DNA from: Stentor coeruleus
Lineage: Eukaryota > Ciliophora > Heterotrichea > Heterotrichida > Stentoridae
Direction: 5' to 3'
Assembly: GCA_001970955.1 (NCBI GenBank)
Contig: MPUH01000619.1
Span: 1-42,966 of the forward strand
Length of the DNA: 42,966 nucleotides
The notes under the pieces are model-generated. The model ran no database searches. It saw nothing but the letters and a program-made list of their open reading frames with translations, and was not told the origin of the DNA. Made by a program: the position numbers and the translations under genes. Below, one piece after another: positions 30,701 through 40,567 of the stretch; position 1 is the stretch's first letter; every line of letters begins with the position of its first letter.

Positions 30701-33700
30701 GTCAATTGGAATACTCCTTGACCTTTTTCTATTGTCACTCCTAAATCATATTGAATACCATCTAAACCTTCAATACTTAATTCTCCTGAAGTTCCTGAGT
30801 TTGTTAAAGAGAAATTCTGAGACCATTTCGACATCCTGTCCTCTAAATTCACAGCAACATTCAGTTTACTAATAATCCTTGAGTAACTAAACAAAGATAT
30901 CGACTTCCAAGCCTTTGTATCTAGTGCCATTTCTTTTCTTGTATTATACCCCTGAAGTATTTTTGATAATTTCTTCATATCTTCAAAACTATATCTTACA
31001 GTCCTCCTTGTACTCAACTTGCGGATTTTACTTGCGAATAAGTTCTCAATTTCTTTTTGTTTAGGTTCAACTTGAAAGTTCAAATCATAAACTTCTGGTT
31101 CTTTATTTTCTTCAGATTTCAGGACCTCTTCTTCTTGATGGCTAAATTTTTTCTTCCTAAACATCCTTGGTTCTCCATAACAGAGTTTTAAATCAGTTTT
31201 GTTTATAATCCAATAAGGTGAGTGCAAAGTAAACCTCCAGCATTTATTCTCATCCTCAACACATCTTACCCATAAAAACAAGTTTGAATTTGCAAGGTTT
31301 TTCTTATCCTCAACACCTTCTTTATTTAATTCAATACAATATCTCTGTTCTTTATCAATATTCAGCAACTGTGCAACCAAGGGTTTAGAACACGAGTATC
31401 CTTCAATTGATATTTTGAATTTAATTTCATCTTTAGTAAAATTCAAATAATATAAATGTTCAGTTTCTCCTTGAGAAAGTTCTGAATCAGTTTCTCCTTG
31501 TGGAAGTTCTAAATCATTATCTTCTTGAGAATGCTCAGAATCACTTCTTTTATTATCAGTCCACGCTCTAAACTTGCATGGTTTGCTAAGAGCGTTTGTA
31601 AAACTTACAATACTTGTTATAATAAGCATAGTTTCATCTGATGTGGCTTCTAAATGGAATTCTTCATCATTATATTTTTCTTCCTCATTATCACTAACAT
31701 GTGCTTGAGGGATTTTTTTCTTATATCCAATAAGCCCTTTTTGCTGATGATTAGCTTGAGTTTTTACTTGCTCTATACGACGAACAGGGTTGCTGTTAGC
31801 GATTTTTTTAACAGTTAAAGCACAATAAAACCAAGGCTGATCAGATAGTGACCTACAACATAAAGCTATAAACCCAAGTTCGATTTCACCTTTGTTTGTA
31901 AATTCTACACGAGTTAGTAAGTCTTTATCAACAATACCATCCATACCTGATAAAACTAAACTATTGGTTGAAAAAATATCATCACCACCTCTACGAATTA
32001 CTCTTGATGGCTCATATAATCCTGAAGGACGGATATTTATTTTACCTTTACATGCTACAAGTAAAGGTACTGAAATTTTTCCGTTTGGACTGATTACTAC
32101 ATCTTTTACTATATCTTCAATTGTGTCACTTTTACTAAAAATTATAGTCAAAGTTGTAGGGATTGAGTTTATCACTGATATTGATGAACGGAGAATGACA
32201 AGTCTTTGCCCAAGTTCTTGTTTCCATTGAACATCTACTATCATTGATAATTTGTTGTGGTATTCCTTTTCTGCATTACTTTCAATACGACCTTTGGCTA
32301 GACGTTTTTGGTACTTTTTCTTGCGTTTCAGGAAGTTGAGACATGATATTTCTTCCATCCCATGTCTTTCTATATGGTCGATGAATTCATCTTCATCAAG
32401 AAACCTTTTTGATATCCTGCCCAAGTGTTCTTTGCGGTGAGTCTGCTTTTTCATCATAGGTTTCATTTGGCCTCCTGCATCATGCCTTTCTCCTGAAAGT
32501 CCAAGGTCTACAAAATATGTATCTGGGGTATCAATGCCGATATTTTGAACTTTTCTAAATTTTAAATGCGAAAATACCCTTTGGCGGAAACTACTGTCTG
32601 GAGGGTTGATTTCAATATCAAGAGTTTTTTTCTCATAAATCATAGTCCTTTGTCTTTTATCAGACTCAGTATTTTTCCTGTTAAGTTCCTCTAGTCGGAG
32701 TATAAAAACTCCATATTCGTCCATTTCTTCTTGAATTTTGTCTTTCCATTGATTTTGCTTAATGAGGATTTTTATTGGTAGACCAGTTTGGTTTTCAAAT
32801 TGATAAGGCTCAAGAGAAACTTGCTGGGCAGATTTGCTATCGGTTAAATTCATGATAATTGGTGAGATGTCACTAATTGTTGAGATAAGTGCCGTGCTGA
32901 TATTAATTTGTAAGATGTTCCCATACTCGCTTAAGTTAATATTTGATACTCCATCTGTGCATGAATACTGTACTTCAAGACCCCATTCTTCTATCATAGG
33001 TTCCCATGCCATAAGTTTCTGGTTAAAATAATCCACTTGCATTAATATGATAAAATTAGCCTCACAATTATTGATAGACTTCTCTTGTTGATAAGCCGAT
33101 AATATCTCTCTAACATTAGCTTCAATAATAGGGAGCATCTGGTCATTAAAAATTTTACAACTCGCTCCATACAAAGCTAAATTTACTGACAACTGATTTT
33201 CAGCTTCAGTTTTATCATTATTCTTTCCAACAGCTCTTTCAAATGTAGCTATACATTTATAAGGATTATCTTCAGCAGATAACATGCTCAAATGGTTCAT
33301 AACTTGTTTTAATGTGGCAATACCTGAAAAAGTTAAATTCAAATTGAAATCTTCAATTTTTGAAGATCTAATATTAACTTGACTAGTTACCCAATTAGCA
33401 TCTTTAAATGGTTTATGGAACATATAGTTAATTTTCAGACTATAAGCCTCAACAACAGGGTCGAAATAATGACTATCAGCAAATTCAAAACCATATTTAA
33501 CAGGGATTAAATGACCTCCTTCAAGTTTTATAACAGTTTTTACTTCCATTGTACCTGGGCCAAGGTTACAATCTCCACCCCAGGCAATATCAAAACTCAG
33601 TGTTTGAAATCTCAAAAGTAGGCCAATCGAATCTATTTCACTATGGGAGGAAAGGAACACAAAGTGAATTTTTTCCAAATTTACAATTAAAGCCATGCCT

Positions 33701-36700
33701 GGAGGATTTGGGTCAGGGATAAAAACTAGATTTTCAGATTCTGTGAAAATTTCAGGATTGAAAGGTGATTGAAAAAAATGAGTTAAATCTGAAAGGAAAT
33801 CTGGAACAATAATAAAAATTGCAAAGCTGAAATCTATGAGAATTTCTTTTGAAGAATTTATGTTGATTGATATTATAAGGTTGTTATAGATTCTTTCAGC
33901 ATTGGGTTGAGATAGTTTTGATTGGTGTTTGAATGAGGATTCATCGATTATTGAGCTTTTTATACCACTTCGGCAGTGATAATTATATTCTGGATCATCA
34001 GAGTACATATATATTAAAGGGGGAGAATCTTCAAAGTCAAATTTACTTTTAAATCTATCGTCAAAGATTTTGAAATTTGGAGATGCAATTTCTATAGCTT
34101 TGCTTCCGTTTTCATTCATTTTGACACTGATTCCTAGTTTATGAATTATTATTTGACATAAACTTGAGTAGTTTTCAATTGCATTAAGTAATAAATTGTT
34201 ATCTCTAACATAAGCAAGTGTAGCATTATAAAGATATAAATGCAAATCTGCTAGGACAACTTCTATTTCAAGCCAAATTTTATCTTCCATAATTTTATTT
34301 GATGCTGAGAGGTTTGTCAGTTCACAAAAATTTTCTTGCATAGATTTCATCATAATATAATATTGATCCTGATACATTTTCAATTTAAAAGCATCTTTTT
34401 TATTAGCAATAAATATCCTCATTGGACTTTGTGAGTTAAAAATATCAAATTGCAGTTCGAATTCTTCTACAGAAATCGGGTCTCCAGTATAATCAACAAG
34501 TCTACACCCAGCAAAAATTATTTTATAATCAGCTTTAACTTCTTCTAATACATTTTCACTATCACTTTTTTCAGAACTCAAACTTTCTATTTTTTCCTTG
34601 GGGCTATTTAAAATATATTTAAAAGCAGGTTCCATTATTTTAAACAATGGGGGAAGACTTTCTGCATTTTTTAAAATTGGAAGTTCTCTACCAATAGATT
34701 TTTTATCTAAAGATTTAGGGCTATCTTCATTATTCACGTCAGAATCTTCATCACTATAATACAAATAATTTTCTTCTTCGTCAGAAATTTCAGAATCTTG
34801 TTTATTTTGAGGCTCTTTATAGCTTTGTTCTGTAGGCATATGTTCATCTGGGTCATAATAAAATACTTCCAAACCATCATATTCAATACTAGGGATATTT
34901 TTTATGGCTAATGGATCAATATCAGAAACATTTTTTATTTTTTTTTCTCTAATTGTTCTGTTGATTTCTGAGATTCGAGTTTGCATTCGCCATTGAATCT
35001 GGTTTTTTGTTAGGGTTGGAGAGTCCACTTTTAAATTTAAGGATTTTTTGTCCTCGAGATCTTTTTCATATTTAAAATTGTTAGTTTTTTGCAAAGGGGA
35101 TTCTTTGAGGTTTGAGATCTGAAGGCAATTGAATTGCAATGTAAAACCATCTTTTATAGCTGAGTTTCTTGGAATAAGCATCTCGCTATTTATGAATAGC
35201 AAGCAAATACTATCTTGACGATTATTATCAGAAATTTGAGATTCTTGTTTAGATGAAAAGACCCCCATAAAATCATTATAGATATAATCATAAAACTCCA
35301 AAATTATTCTATTCAAAAACGTGATCCTTGTATTATTCATCCGCATTTCCATTAAAGTTTCTGCAAAAGATGTCTTAAGTGATATTTTTGATATATAATT
35401 GAAATCTAAAAAAGAGTCATCCTGTAAAGGTGATAAAATACTACTATGTATCGAAGATTCTAAAGATACATCAATAAGCTCAGGGTTACGCATACGTACT
35501 CGTGTCTGACTTTTATTACTATAGTTATCAACTACTATAATAATAGATTCAGCTGTGAGTATATAATTTGGTTTCTGTTTATTTAAAAACATCACACAAT
35601 AGTTATTCCCATGGAAAATAATTTTTGTCTGGATAACCAACACCGAGTGTTTTGGTGGACCTTCCTGCTCTTCTTTAAGGAGTTCCTTCAGTTCAAATAC
35701 CCATTTCATAAGTTCTAAATCAATGCCGACATAGAAATTTGCAAAGGTAAATTCTGTAGTACATAGAATATTTTGGTACTTTTTACTAATCTTATCAATG
35801 TTTTGAGTAATTATATAAAAAGCAGCTTGTGGGTCTCTATACAAAAAATTCGATGTTGGGATTTTACTTAATGTAATTGGGGTCTCTGTTGAATAAAGAT
35901 GCAGCAAGGTCTGTCCATTATCATTATGGACAACAGTAACTTCTCTAGCTGATAAACAAGAGTTAGTTTCAAAAAAATATCCAACTTGGCTATAAACAAT
36001 ATGCTTTATAATCATTTGAACCATATTTTCTTTCATGCTTACGTTGATAACTACAGTTATAACATTGACAATAAGTGACGATAAAACTTGTTGCAGAGTA
36101 TATTCAATCCATTTGGCTTTAAGAGAAATCTTAAAAATCTGTTCTGGGGCTTCTTCTTTAGCCAAAGCTTTATTCCAAGTATTCATCACAGTAAAAATGC
36201 TCAAAAACTCCTCTTTTGACAAGTCAATTTGCACTGTTTTTAATGAAACTTCAGTTTTGCTATCAGCATTAATAATCTTCATCCCCTGAGTTAAGAAAAT
36301 TGACCTCATAAAAAGTCCTGCAGCTTCTGAAAAGATTCCAAATTTGCCTGCAGTGAAATTCATATATTTAATATCAACAGTGAGTTTATTTGACAATGAC
36401 TTCATCGACACTCCACCAAGTACAATTTTCACAGCAGGGTCTTCATTATAATATGAGCAAGCAATATAAAATTCCACTTTAGTAATATTAACAGTAAGAA
36501 TCAATGGGCTTTCCTTCTTATAATTAATCTTAAAATCTTGAATTGGTTCTAATAAGTCCATAAGGTAATCTTCTCTTGTATGTAAACTACTAATCTCAGG
36601 GACAAAAGCTTTAATGAAACTCTGAAATCCTACTGCCAGGTTTGGGACTAAGAAAATATACAAGTCTGGAATATTTATCGTCACTTTATTAGACGCTGTT

Positions 36701-38571
36701 ACTGAAAAGCCTGATCTATATTCATGTTTAAGACTCATGCCAATATCAATACCAATTTCCCCTGTTATGTTTAAAATAGGTTTAATCATTTTGGTGTCGT
36801 TGATTAGAGAATCATAGATCTCAATACGTTCAATTTTTATTAAAGTCTGAGAATTCCAGTCATAATTTGTTTGGCGGAATCGGAAGATAGGCTCAGTGAA
36901 TACCCATTCTTCATCAAGTGAGATTTGGTATATGAAAATTGTCAAGTAAAGTCTTTTACTAGCTTTAAGGCGAATATTAATTTTTTCCATGCTGAGGATG
37001 ATTTGGATGTTAACAATTTTGCTATCTGCACAGCGTTTTATGGCAATATTACCTTTGGTTTTGAAGTAGTTACTGATTTTGCCTAGTCCACCACGGAGAA
37101 TATCGCTTTTTTTTACAGATTTTTCAAATTGCTCAAAGTCGTATCGGTCTTGTTCTTCTTGGCGATATTTTATTATTTCAGATGTGGAAAGATTTCGCTC
37201 TAGATCTGCCATTAAGGCTTGTTCAAGTTTACTTACTGGGCAGTTGCAATTAAAATGAAATGATGGGATTATATCACTCATCGGTTTTTGTCTTGCTGTA
37301 TCTTTAGAAGTAGGTTGATATTCAATTTCTGGTATCAAAATCTGTATATACTTATTAATACTTGTTGTGTTTTTATCACTTTCTGATGGAGGTTTCTCAT
37401 TGTTTTCCTTGGCTAAAGGTTTTTTCACAACTTCTGGCTCAATTCCAAGAACATACTTCGCATATAATTTCTTATAGACACTTCTCCATAATACCTTTTT
37501 TGTAATAAAAAGCCAAGATTTCATCCTTACCCTATTTAGCACCATTTCTCTTGCTTTGCCCCACATTTCTTTCGCACTTCGCTTCTGCCTTTTTTCTTTC
37601 GGATCTAGAATTTCTAAAATTTTCCCAAACTGTTCATTATTACTCCAAAGGTCAAGTTCGCTTATTGATATTTTCGCATCGATTTCTGTGTCTCTTTCTG
37701 ATTGTCCGAGCCATAAGTAATTCTTGCTACTATAGTAAATTTTAATAAACTTAAGGCTTAAGATTTTTTCTTTCGTCATAACTTTCATTTGGTTTAAGTC
37801 AATAAATTTGTTTTTTTTAAACTTCGCAAAAGGATTTAAGTCTTGCATTTTGTCTTTAGTTAAACTTTTTAATTGTATGGAGACGCCTTCAATAGTAATT
37901 ATTTTAAACTGTAGCAAACTGTCAGACAAAGTAACTGAAGGATTGCTTATTGCTAACGAGCCTATACCTTGGATTTTATTCCATATACTAGTGTTTTCAT
38001 CAGGAAACTGGTCGAAATTGTTATCTGTAGGCAGGACTATAAGAGAAGATATAGAAAATTCTAAGTTACTTTCTATCCCACCTATTGCAACATGGATTCC
38101 ATTTATTATGATTTCAAGTCTGCTTAGAATGAACTCCACAACTTCAATATTCAAGAATTTTGTTGATAAAGCTTCAAGGATTTTATTGAAACTACTTCTT
38201 CGACTACGTATTTTTTCTTCGTAAGCCTCTAAAATTTTTTCTTTATTTTCGGTAGTCTCGTCAGAATGGTCGTTTTTTATAGTCGATTTTGTGAACTCCA
38301 GATTAAGGTTGCTAATTTCCATTTTAATCACGCAGTTGTCGCCCATTATGACTTTATGCCAAGGTATTGATAGTTTAAAAGACTTGATTGATCCTTTGAC
38401 TAATTCTAGACCTGATGATTTGATTTCTTTAGAGGCTATTTCTAAGTCTCCAAGTTTTATGTCACCTTTTAATAAAGAAACTATGATTTGCTCGGTACTG
38501 AGCTCTTTGATAAATCCTGAGAAGTATTTGTTAAAAAGATAAGCAAGGCACCATGCAACAGGGTTATTCAT
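27742..38571 (-). CDS. VPS13: VPS13-family bridge-like lipid transfer protein
   Basis: One uninterrupted 3609-codon frame. The N-terminus (MNNPVAWCLAYLFNKYFSGF, then STEQIIVSLLKGDIKLGDLE) is the chorein-N domain that caps the lipid channel. Long beta-rich, channel-forming repeats follow to about residue 2100, interrupted by an acidic, Ser/Glu-rich loop near 1240-1330. A VAB/SHR-BD-like adaptor region spans about 2110-2800. An inserted PH domain lies near 2855-2930 (KPKLLVVTLAEKWLIIQDLK ... EDALEWYEAI), as seen in protist and plant members. The VPS13-C region with GNPFALINSLKAGVKEMFYD begins near 3260 and includes the Gly-rich amphipathic segment (FGESLLHGSVGLVRHTVHGL). A C-terminal PH-like domain closes the protein. 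VPS13 proteins move bulk phospholipid between membranes at contact sites. Length is within the family's usual 3000-4000. ATG start, TAG stop. Confidence 0.93.
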   Translation of the reverse strand: MNNPVAWCLAYLFNKYFSGFIKELSTEQIIVSLLKGDIKLGDLEIASKEIKSSGLELVKGSIKSFKLSIPWHKVIMGDNCVIKMEISNLNLEFTKSTIKNDHSDETTENKEKILEAYEEKIRSRRSSFNKILEALSTKFLNIEVVEFILSRLEIIINGIHVAIGGIESNLEFSISSLIVLPTDNNFDQFPDENTSIWNKIQGIGSLAISNPSVTLSDSLLQFKIITIEGVSIQLKSLTKDKMQDLNPFAKFKKNKFIDLNQMKVMTKEKILSLKFIKIYYSSKNYLWLGQSERDTEIDAKISISELDLWSNNEQFGKILEILDPKEKRQKRSAKEMWGKAREMVLNRVRMKSWLFITKKVLWRSVYKKLYAKYVLGIEPEVVKKPLAKENNEKPPSESDKNTTSINKYIQILIPEIEYQPTSKDTARQKPMSDIIPSFHFNCNCPVSKLEQALMADLERNLSTSEIIKYRQEEQDRYDFEQFEKSVKKSDILRGGLGKISNYFKTKGNIAIKRCADSKIVNIQIILSMEKINIRLKASKRLYLTIFIYQISLDEEWVFTEPIFRFRQTNYDWNSQTLIKIERIEIYDSLINDTKMIKPILNITGEIGIDIGMSLKHEYRSGFSVTASNKVTINIPDLYIFLVPNLAVGFQSFIKAFVPEISSLHTREDYLMDLLEPIQDFKINYKKESPLILTVNITKVEFYIACSYYNEDPAVKIVLGGVSMKSLSNKLTVDIKYMNFTAGKFGIFSEAAGLFMRSIFLTQGMKIINADSKTEVSLKTVQIDLSKEEFLSIFTVMNTWNKALAKEEAPEQIFKISLKAKWIEYTLQQVLSSLIVNVITVVINVSMKENMVQMIIKHIVYSQVGYFFETNSCLSAREVTVVHNDNGQTLLHLYSTETPITLSKIPTSNFLYRDPQAAFYIITQNIDKISKKYQNILCTTEFTFANFYVGIDLELMKWVFELKELLKEEQEGPPKHSVLVIQTKIIFHGNNYCVMFLNKQKPNYILTAESIIIVVDNYSNKSQTRVRMRNPELIDVSLESSIHSSILSPLQDDSFLDFNYISKISLKTSFAETLMEMRMNNTRITFLNRIILEFYDYIYNDFMGVFSSKQESQISDNNRQDSICLLFINSEMLIPRNSAIKDGFTLQFNCLQISNLKESPLQKTNNFKYEKDLEDKKSLNLKVDSPTLTKNQIQWRMQTRISEINRTIREKKIKNVSDIDPLAIKNIPSIEYDGLEVFYYDPDEHMPTEQSYKEPQNKQDSEISDEEENYLYYSDEDSDVNNEDSPKSLDKKSIGRELPILKNAESLPPLFKIMEPAFKYILNSPKEKIESLSSEKSDSENVLEEVKADYKIIFAGCRLVDYTGDPISVEEFELQFDIFNSQSPMRIFIANKKDAFKLKMYQDQYYIMMKSMQENFCELTNLSASNKIMEDKIWLEIEVVLADLHLYLYNATLAYVRDNNLLLNAIENYSSLCQIIIHKLGISVKMNENGSKAIEIASPNFKIFDDRFKSKFDFEDSPPLIYMYSDDPEYNYHCRSGIKSSIIDESSFKHQSKLSQPNAERIYNNLIISININSSKEILIDFSFAIFIIVPDFLSDLTHFFQSPFNPEIFTESENLVFIPDPNPPGMALIVNLEKIHFVFLSSHSEIDSIGLLLRFQTLSFDIAWGGDCNLGPGTMEVKTVIKLEGGHLIPVKYGFEFADSHYFDPVVEAYSLKINYMFHKPFKDANWVTSQVNIRSSKIEDFNLNLTFSGIATLKQVMNHLSMLSAEDNPYKCIATFERAVGKNNDKTEAENQLSVNLALYGASCKIFNDQMLPIIEANVREILSAYQQEKSINNCEANFIILMQVDYFNQKLMAWEPMIEEWGLEVQYSCTDGVSNINLSEYGNILQINISTALISTISDISPIIMNLTDSKSAQQVSLEPYQFENQTGLPIKILIKQNQWKDKIQEEMDEYGVFILRLEELNRKNTESDKRQRTMIYEKKTLDIEINPPDSSFRQRVFSHLKFRKVQNIGIDTPDTYFVDLGLSGERHDAGGQMKPMMKKQTHRKEHLGRISKRFLDEDEFIDHIERHGMEEISCLNFLKRKKKYQKRLAKGRIESNAEKEYHNKLSMIVDVQWKQELGQRLVILRSSISVINSIPTTLTIIFSKSDTIEDIVKDVVISPNGKISVPLLVACKGKINIRPSGLYEPSRVIRRGGDDIFSTNSLVLSGMDGIVDKDLLTRVEFTNKGEIELGFIALCCRSLSDQPWFYCALTVKKIANSNPVRRIEQVKTQANHQQKGLIGYKKKIPQAHVSDNEEEKYNDEEFHLEATSDETMLIITSIVSFTNALSKPCKFRAWTDNKRSDSEHSQEDNDLELPQGETDSELSQGETEHLYYLNFTKDEIKFKISIEGYSCSKPLVAQLLNIDKEQRYCIELNKEGVEDKKNLANSNLFLWVRCVEDENKCWRFTLHSPYWIINKTDLKLCYGEPRMFRKKKFSHQEEEVLKSEENKEPEVYDLNFQVEPKQKEIENLFASKIRKLSTRRTVRYSFEDMKKLSKILQGYNTRKEMALDTKAWKSISLFSYSRIISKLNVAVNLEDRMSKWSQNFSLTNSGTSGELSIEGLDGIQYDLGVTIEKGQGVFQLTNIITFRPLYILKNNFKRELLVKQIDVDKRKAWWSLKPNSEKPIYWYMSKSAKALSVAAGLGEGRETTKRWSGAFSVNELGEFIIRLPIDHIDGSQDEDQFLQVSVISSDPMIIIQFSESNHRIPYRLENYTDHEITYNQVLSTKSSMQPKKRILKPMFNNQPVTDKYAWDEENSPHVLCVNIGNASKNIDFDNFAKYSPIKIDEEKWIETVMKKKRKESKISLKMKKWVKPKLLVVTLAEKWLIIQDLKNPISLDFHCTKVIYISDKSFELRTCTKSIIFTGNNEEDALEWYEAIDQNIKHTGFSTQLYVNVSVELKGVTHVMKFENEDALKSEKHHSKCKMAKKEGEAIIDNESVHPLFHFHVEITDIGFSLVDQTPQERIYLYLHGLEVTFQKFENKNIGLHFSVTDLKIDNQQANSHIPVILNPYFNSKSNILQEKTIIFDIVAERLPELDNINWLRFMIAPLELKIDESIISNMIEYFTFIQKAFQITTDANETSSFEAPTHPILQNELQKFSTDFSTFLMLQLIQVPLISEQKDYTIEKRIYIHKLLLGPLEFCVTLDKDNVDTTRNKKTNFIQILADLGLALTSIESTELKLAGYKISNLLQPRSQFISSMINHYKSQGIRELYKIVGSVELLGNPFALINSLKAGVKEMFYDPAVALIESPNKFGESLLHGSVGLVRHTVHGLFKSVGTLTGGIGRFLTALTLDSKFQTKMRVLKNRRADNFGDKLKIGFKQLSYGFVQGITGLVTAPIEGIKQGGFPGLLKGIGKGIIGTVAKPTASIVGTVSDAFSGIGNIAKKKHNVRYTERSRYPRSFNSDRILRPYDETSSYGQFLLAKAKRAVTYEKILCLLEITYKKKIRVLIVSNISIYIIRRKDFHGIEIPKRYMENNPIIENHIIVINMNIKKEFGQDADLESFKSSHKKSLLNDLFVQFENYAKNSSQGTVQISLRGIGEDQREGELTLLLNSYKVIGTEVDAFNEV

Positions 38572-39597
38572 ATTTATATAGGATAAATGTTAGGTAAGAT
38601 AATTTAAAAGAATATGTTACGATTTTATAGTTAATTTTTTTTAAAGTGAAGCTTAAAAGTTATAATATATAATCACACATCGAAATCTATTAAAACATAA
38701 TTCTACGCATAAATCATATAATGCTACCCAGTAAAATATATAAAACCAAATACCAACATCAAAAATTCTACACCCAGAAGAATCTCCATTCAATATCATA
38801 AATAAATTAGAACCCTCAAAAATATTTTCCTCATCTTTATCATCTTGCACTCATATTAAATCAAAATTCCATATTTAAACTTAAGCATTTTCTTACAGAA
38901 ATTGGTTCTGTGAATTTCTCGAATCTTTTCTATAAAAAATATGTTTCATTGCTTTCCCTAAGTTTTTAAAAGCCTTTTTGCTATAAAATTTTGGTTTTGA
39001 TCTTAGATTTGGTCTTGAGCTTATGAAAAATATTATCCTATCAGTGGAGATTATTAAATATAGTGATAAGTGAAGAAAGTTTTATTGTTCACCTTACAAT
39101 AATCTATATATATTTTTTAGTTCGCATTAATACTTGAAAATGGCAACCTGCGCGATAGACAACATAAGGGAATTCATGAAAAGAACAGCAAAAAGAGTGG
39201 ATCACAACTTTTCCAGATGAAAATGCGAGTAAAATTGGCATGATAGAGTTTGGTATCTTTGAAGTACTTAAGATGCATACAACGTCGATAATAACCAAAT
39301 CATACCTGAAGATGTAGCACTAGCTAAAGAAAAAATCAAAGCAGGTAGCAATAGGAAAAACACCTATATAGTAGTAGGCAATATATTTTACTGCTAAGTA
39401 ATAAATATACTAAAAATAATGTAAAAATATTTTTTTGCACATTTTACTTTTATGCCAGAAACTTCCCCATACTTCTACCAAATTCACCTGAGATTTTTGT
39501 GTTATAATACAAATTTTTTCTCATTTATCTAAATTTCTGCTTAAAACGCTTGGCAACTATTTTTCATTTTTGTCTAACTTTTACTAATTATACTAAA
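38572..39597. other. Intergenic region upstream of VPS13
   Basis: It holds the presumed VPS13 promoter. A minus-strand open stretch of about 65 codons (38653-38847, including EENIFEGSNLFMILNGDSSG) lacks a clear ATG unless a 16-nt intron is assumed. Plus-strand frames at about 39150-39340 show broken protein-like runs (WITTFPDENASKIGMIEFGI). Neither is a supportable gene; both could be relics. Confidence 0.4.
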
Positions 39598-40567
39598 CTA
39601 TAATATGAACTTAATTTCTGAAATTTTAGTGATCACAGCTCTACAAACGGGGCAATTGGGCAAATTTGCACATCTTGAGCACACCGCCAAATGGTTGCAT
39701 GGACTAAAAACTACATTTCTCTGATAAGTCAAGCATATAATACAATCAGCCCCTGAGCCTTCTTCTGCTTGTGGCTCTTTATTACTTAAAATTTTCCACT
39801 CACCAGCTTTAGTTTTTCTATATGCCCAAGCTGCAAGCCATAAAAATGCAGAAATCACAAAAAGTTTGCTAGAAAACCCAAGCATGTTCCTAACATGCAT
39901 TTTTTCTATATCAGGATTGAGAGTCACATATTTAGGAAGCATTTTAACTGAATTATTTACCTTGTAAATAAAACCTTTTACATATAGATCTGATCCTTCT
40001 TTTATGATATCTTCTGTTGATGTTATAAATTTCCTTAAGGATTTAGCGATTGCAGTAGAGAAAATAGATGTCGCTAAGTGGATAAGGGAGTTTATGGAAT
40101 CTTTCCATCCTAAAGAGTCTCTTTTTCTTGTTGATACTATGGTTTGTCCATGAACTTTTGTATCTTTGTTTATATAGACAGAGAGATTGTGTTTGGAACC
40201 TGTTAGAAGAATATTTGTCTATGTAAATAATACGCATTTTATTTTGTGAAATTTCTCTGGTGGAAAAGATTCAAACACATCGGTATTTGCGCTGTATACG
40301 ACTTTAACTTTTTTACCTGTAATGATTATCAGTATTAAAACTCTAAATATTATCATACATCAAAGCTTTTCAAACTTTTAGCTATACCATGAACCTAAGT
40401 ACTTTACCTTCACAGTGCTCAGCATAGTCTACAAGTTCATCAACTTCGAAAACTGGCTCGCAGTTAAGGGAAAACAAATGGAAACCATGATAAAAAGTAA
40501 GCAGCCCAAAGCTCAACATTCCAACCCTTCCCAAATTGATTAAAGTCTCTACCACGGCTTCTTCCAT
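39598..40567 (-). CDS. MUL1/SP1-type membrane RING E3 ubiquitin ligase (5' structure unresolved)
   Basis: The C-terminal exon carries a C3HC4 RING: CIIC, then CNHLAVCSRC, then CPVC, at the very C-terminus, as in MUL1/MAPL and plant SP1. A membrane segment precedes it (LFVISAFLWLAAWAY). Upstream, a 15-nt intron (40219-40233) joins FHKIKC to TNILLTGSKHNLSVYINKD, a lumenal BAM/GIDE-like region. A 5' part begins at ATG 40567 with MEEAVVETLINLGRVGMLSF and a second membrane segment, then EVDELVDYAEHCEGK, in the position expected for the family. Two membrane segments flanking the GIDE-like domain plus a C-terminal RING match mitochondrial or plastid outer-membrane ligases. Between about 40300 and 40400 the frame changes and I find no set of 15-nt introns that restores it, so an indel, an unusual intron or recent decay is possible. 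Stop is TAG. Confidence 0.7.
40219..40233 (-). other. 15-nt intron in the RING E3 gene
   Basis: The minus strand reads GTATTATTTACATAG, GT...AG with an in-frame TAG at its end. Removal keeps a continuous frame from about 40359 to the RING stop. Confidence 0.85.

Noticed and set aside
40043..40237. 64-codon minus-strand ORF
   Set aside because: It is an alternative frame of the RING E3 gene; the frame that continues after the 15-nt intron into the RING domain is the real one.
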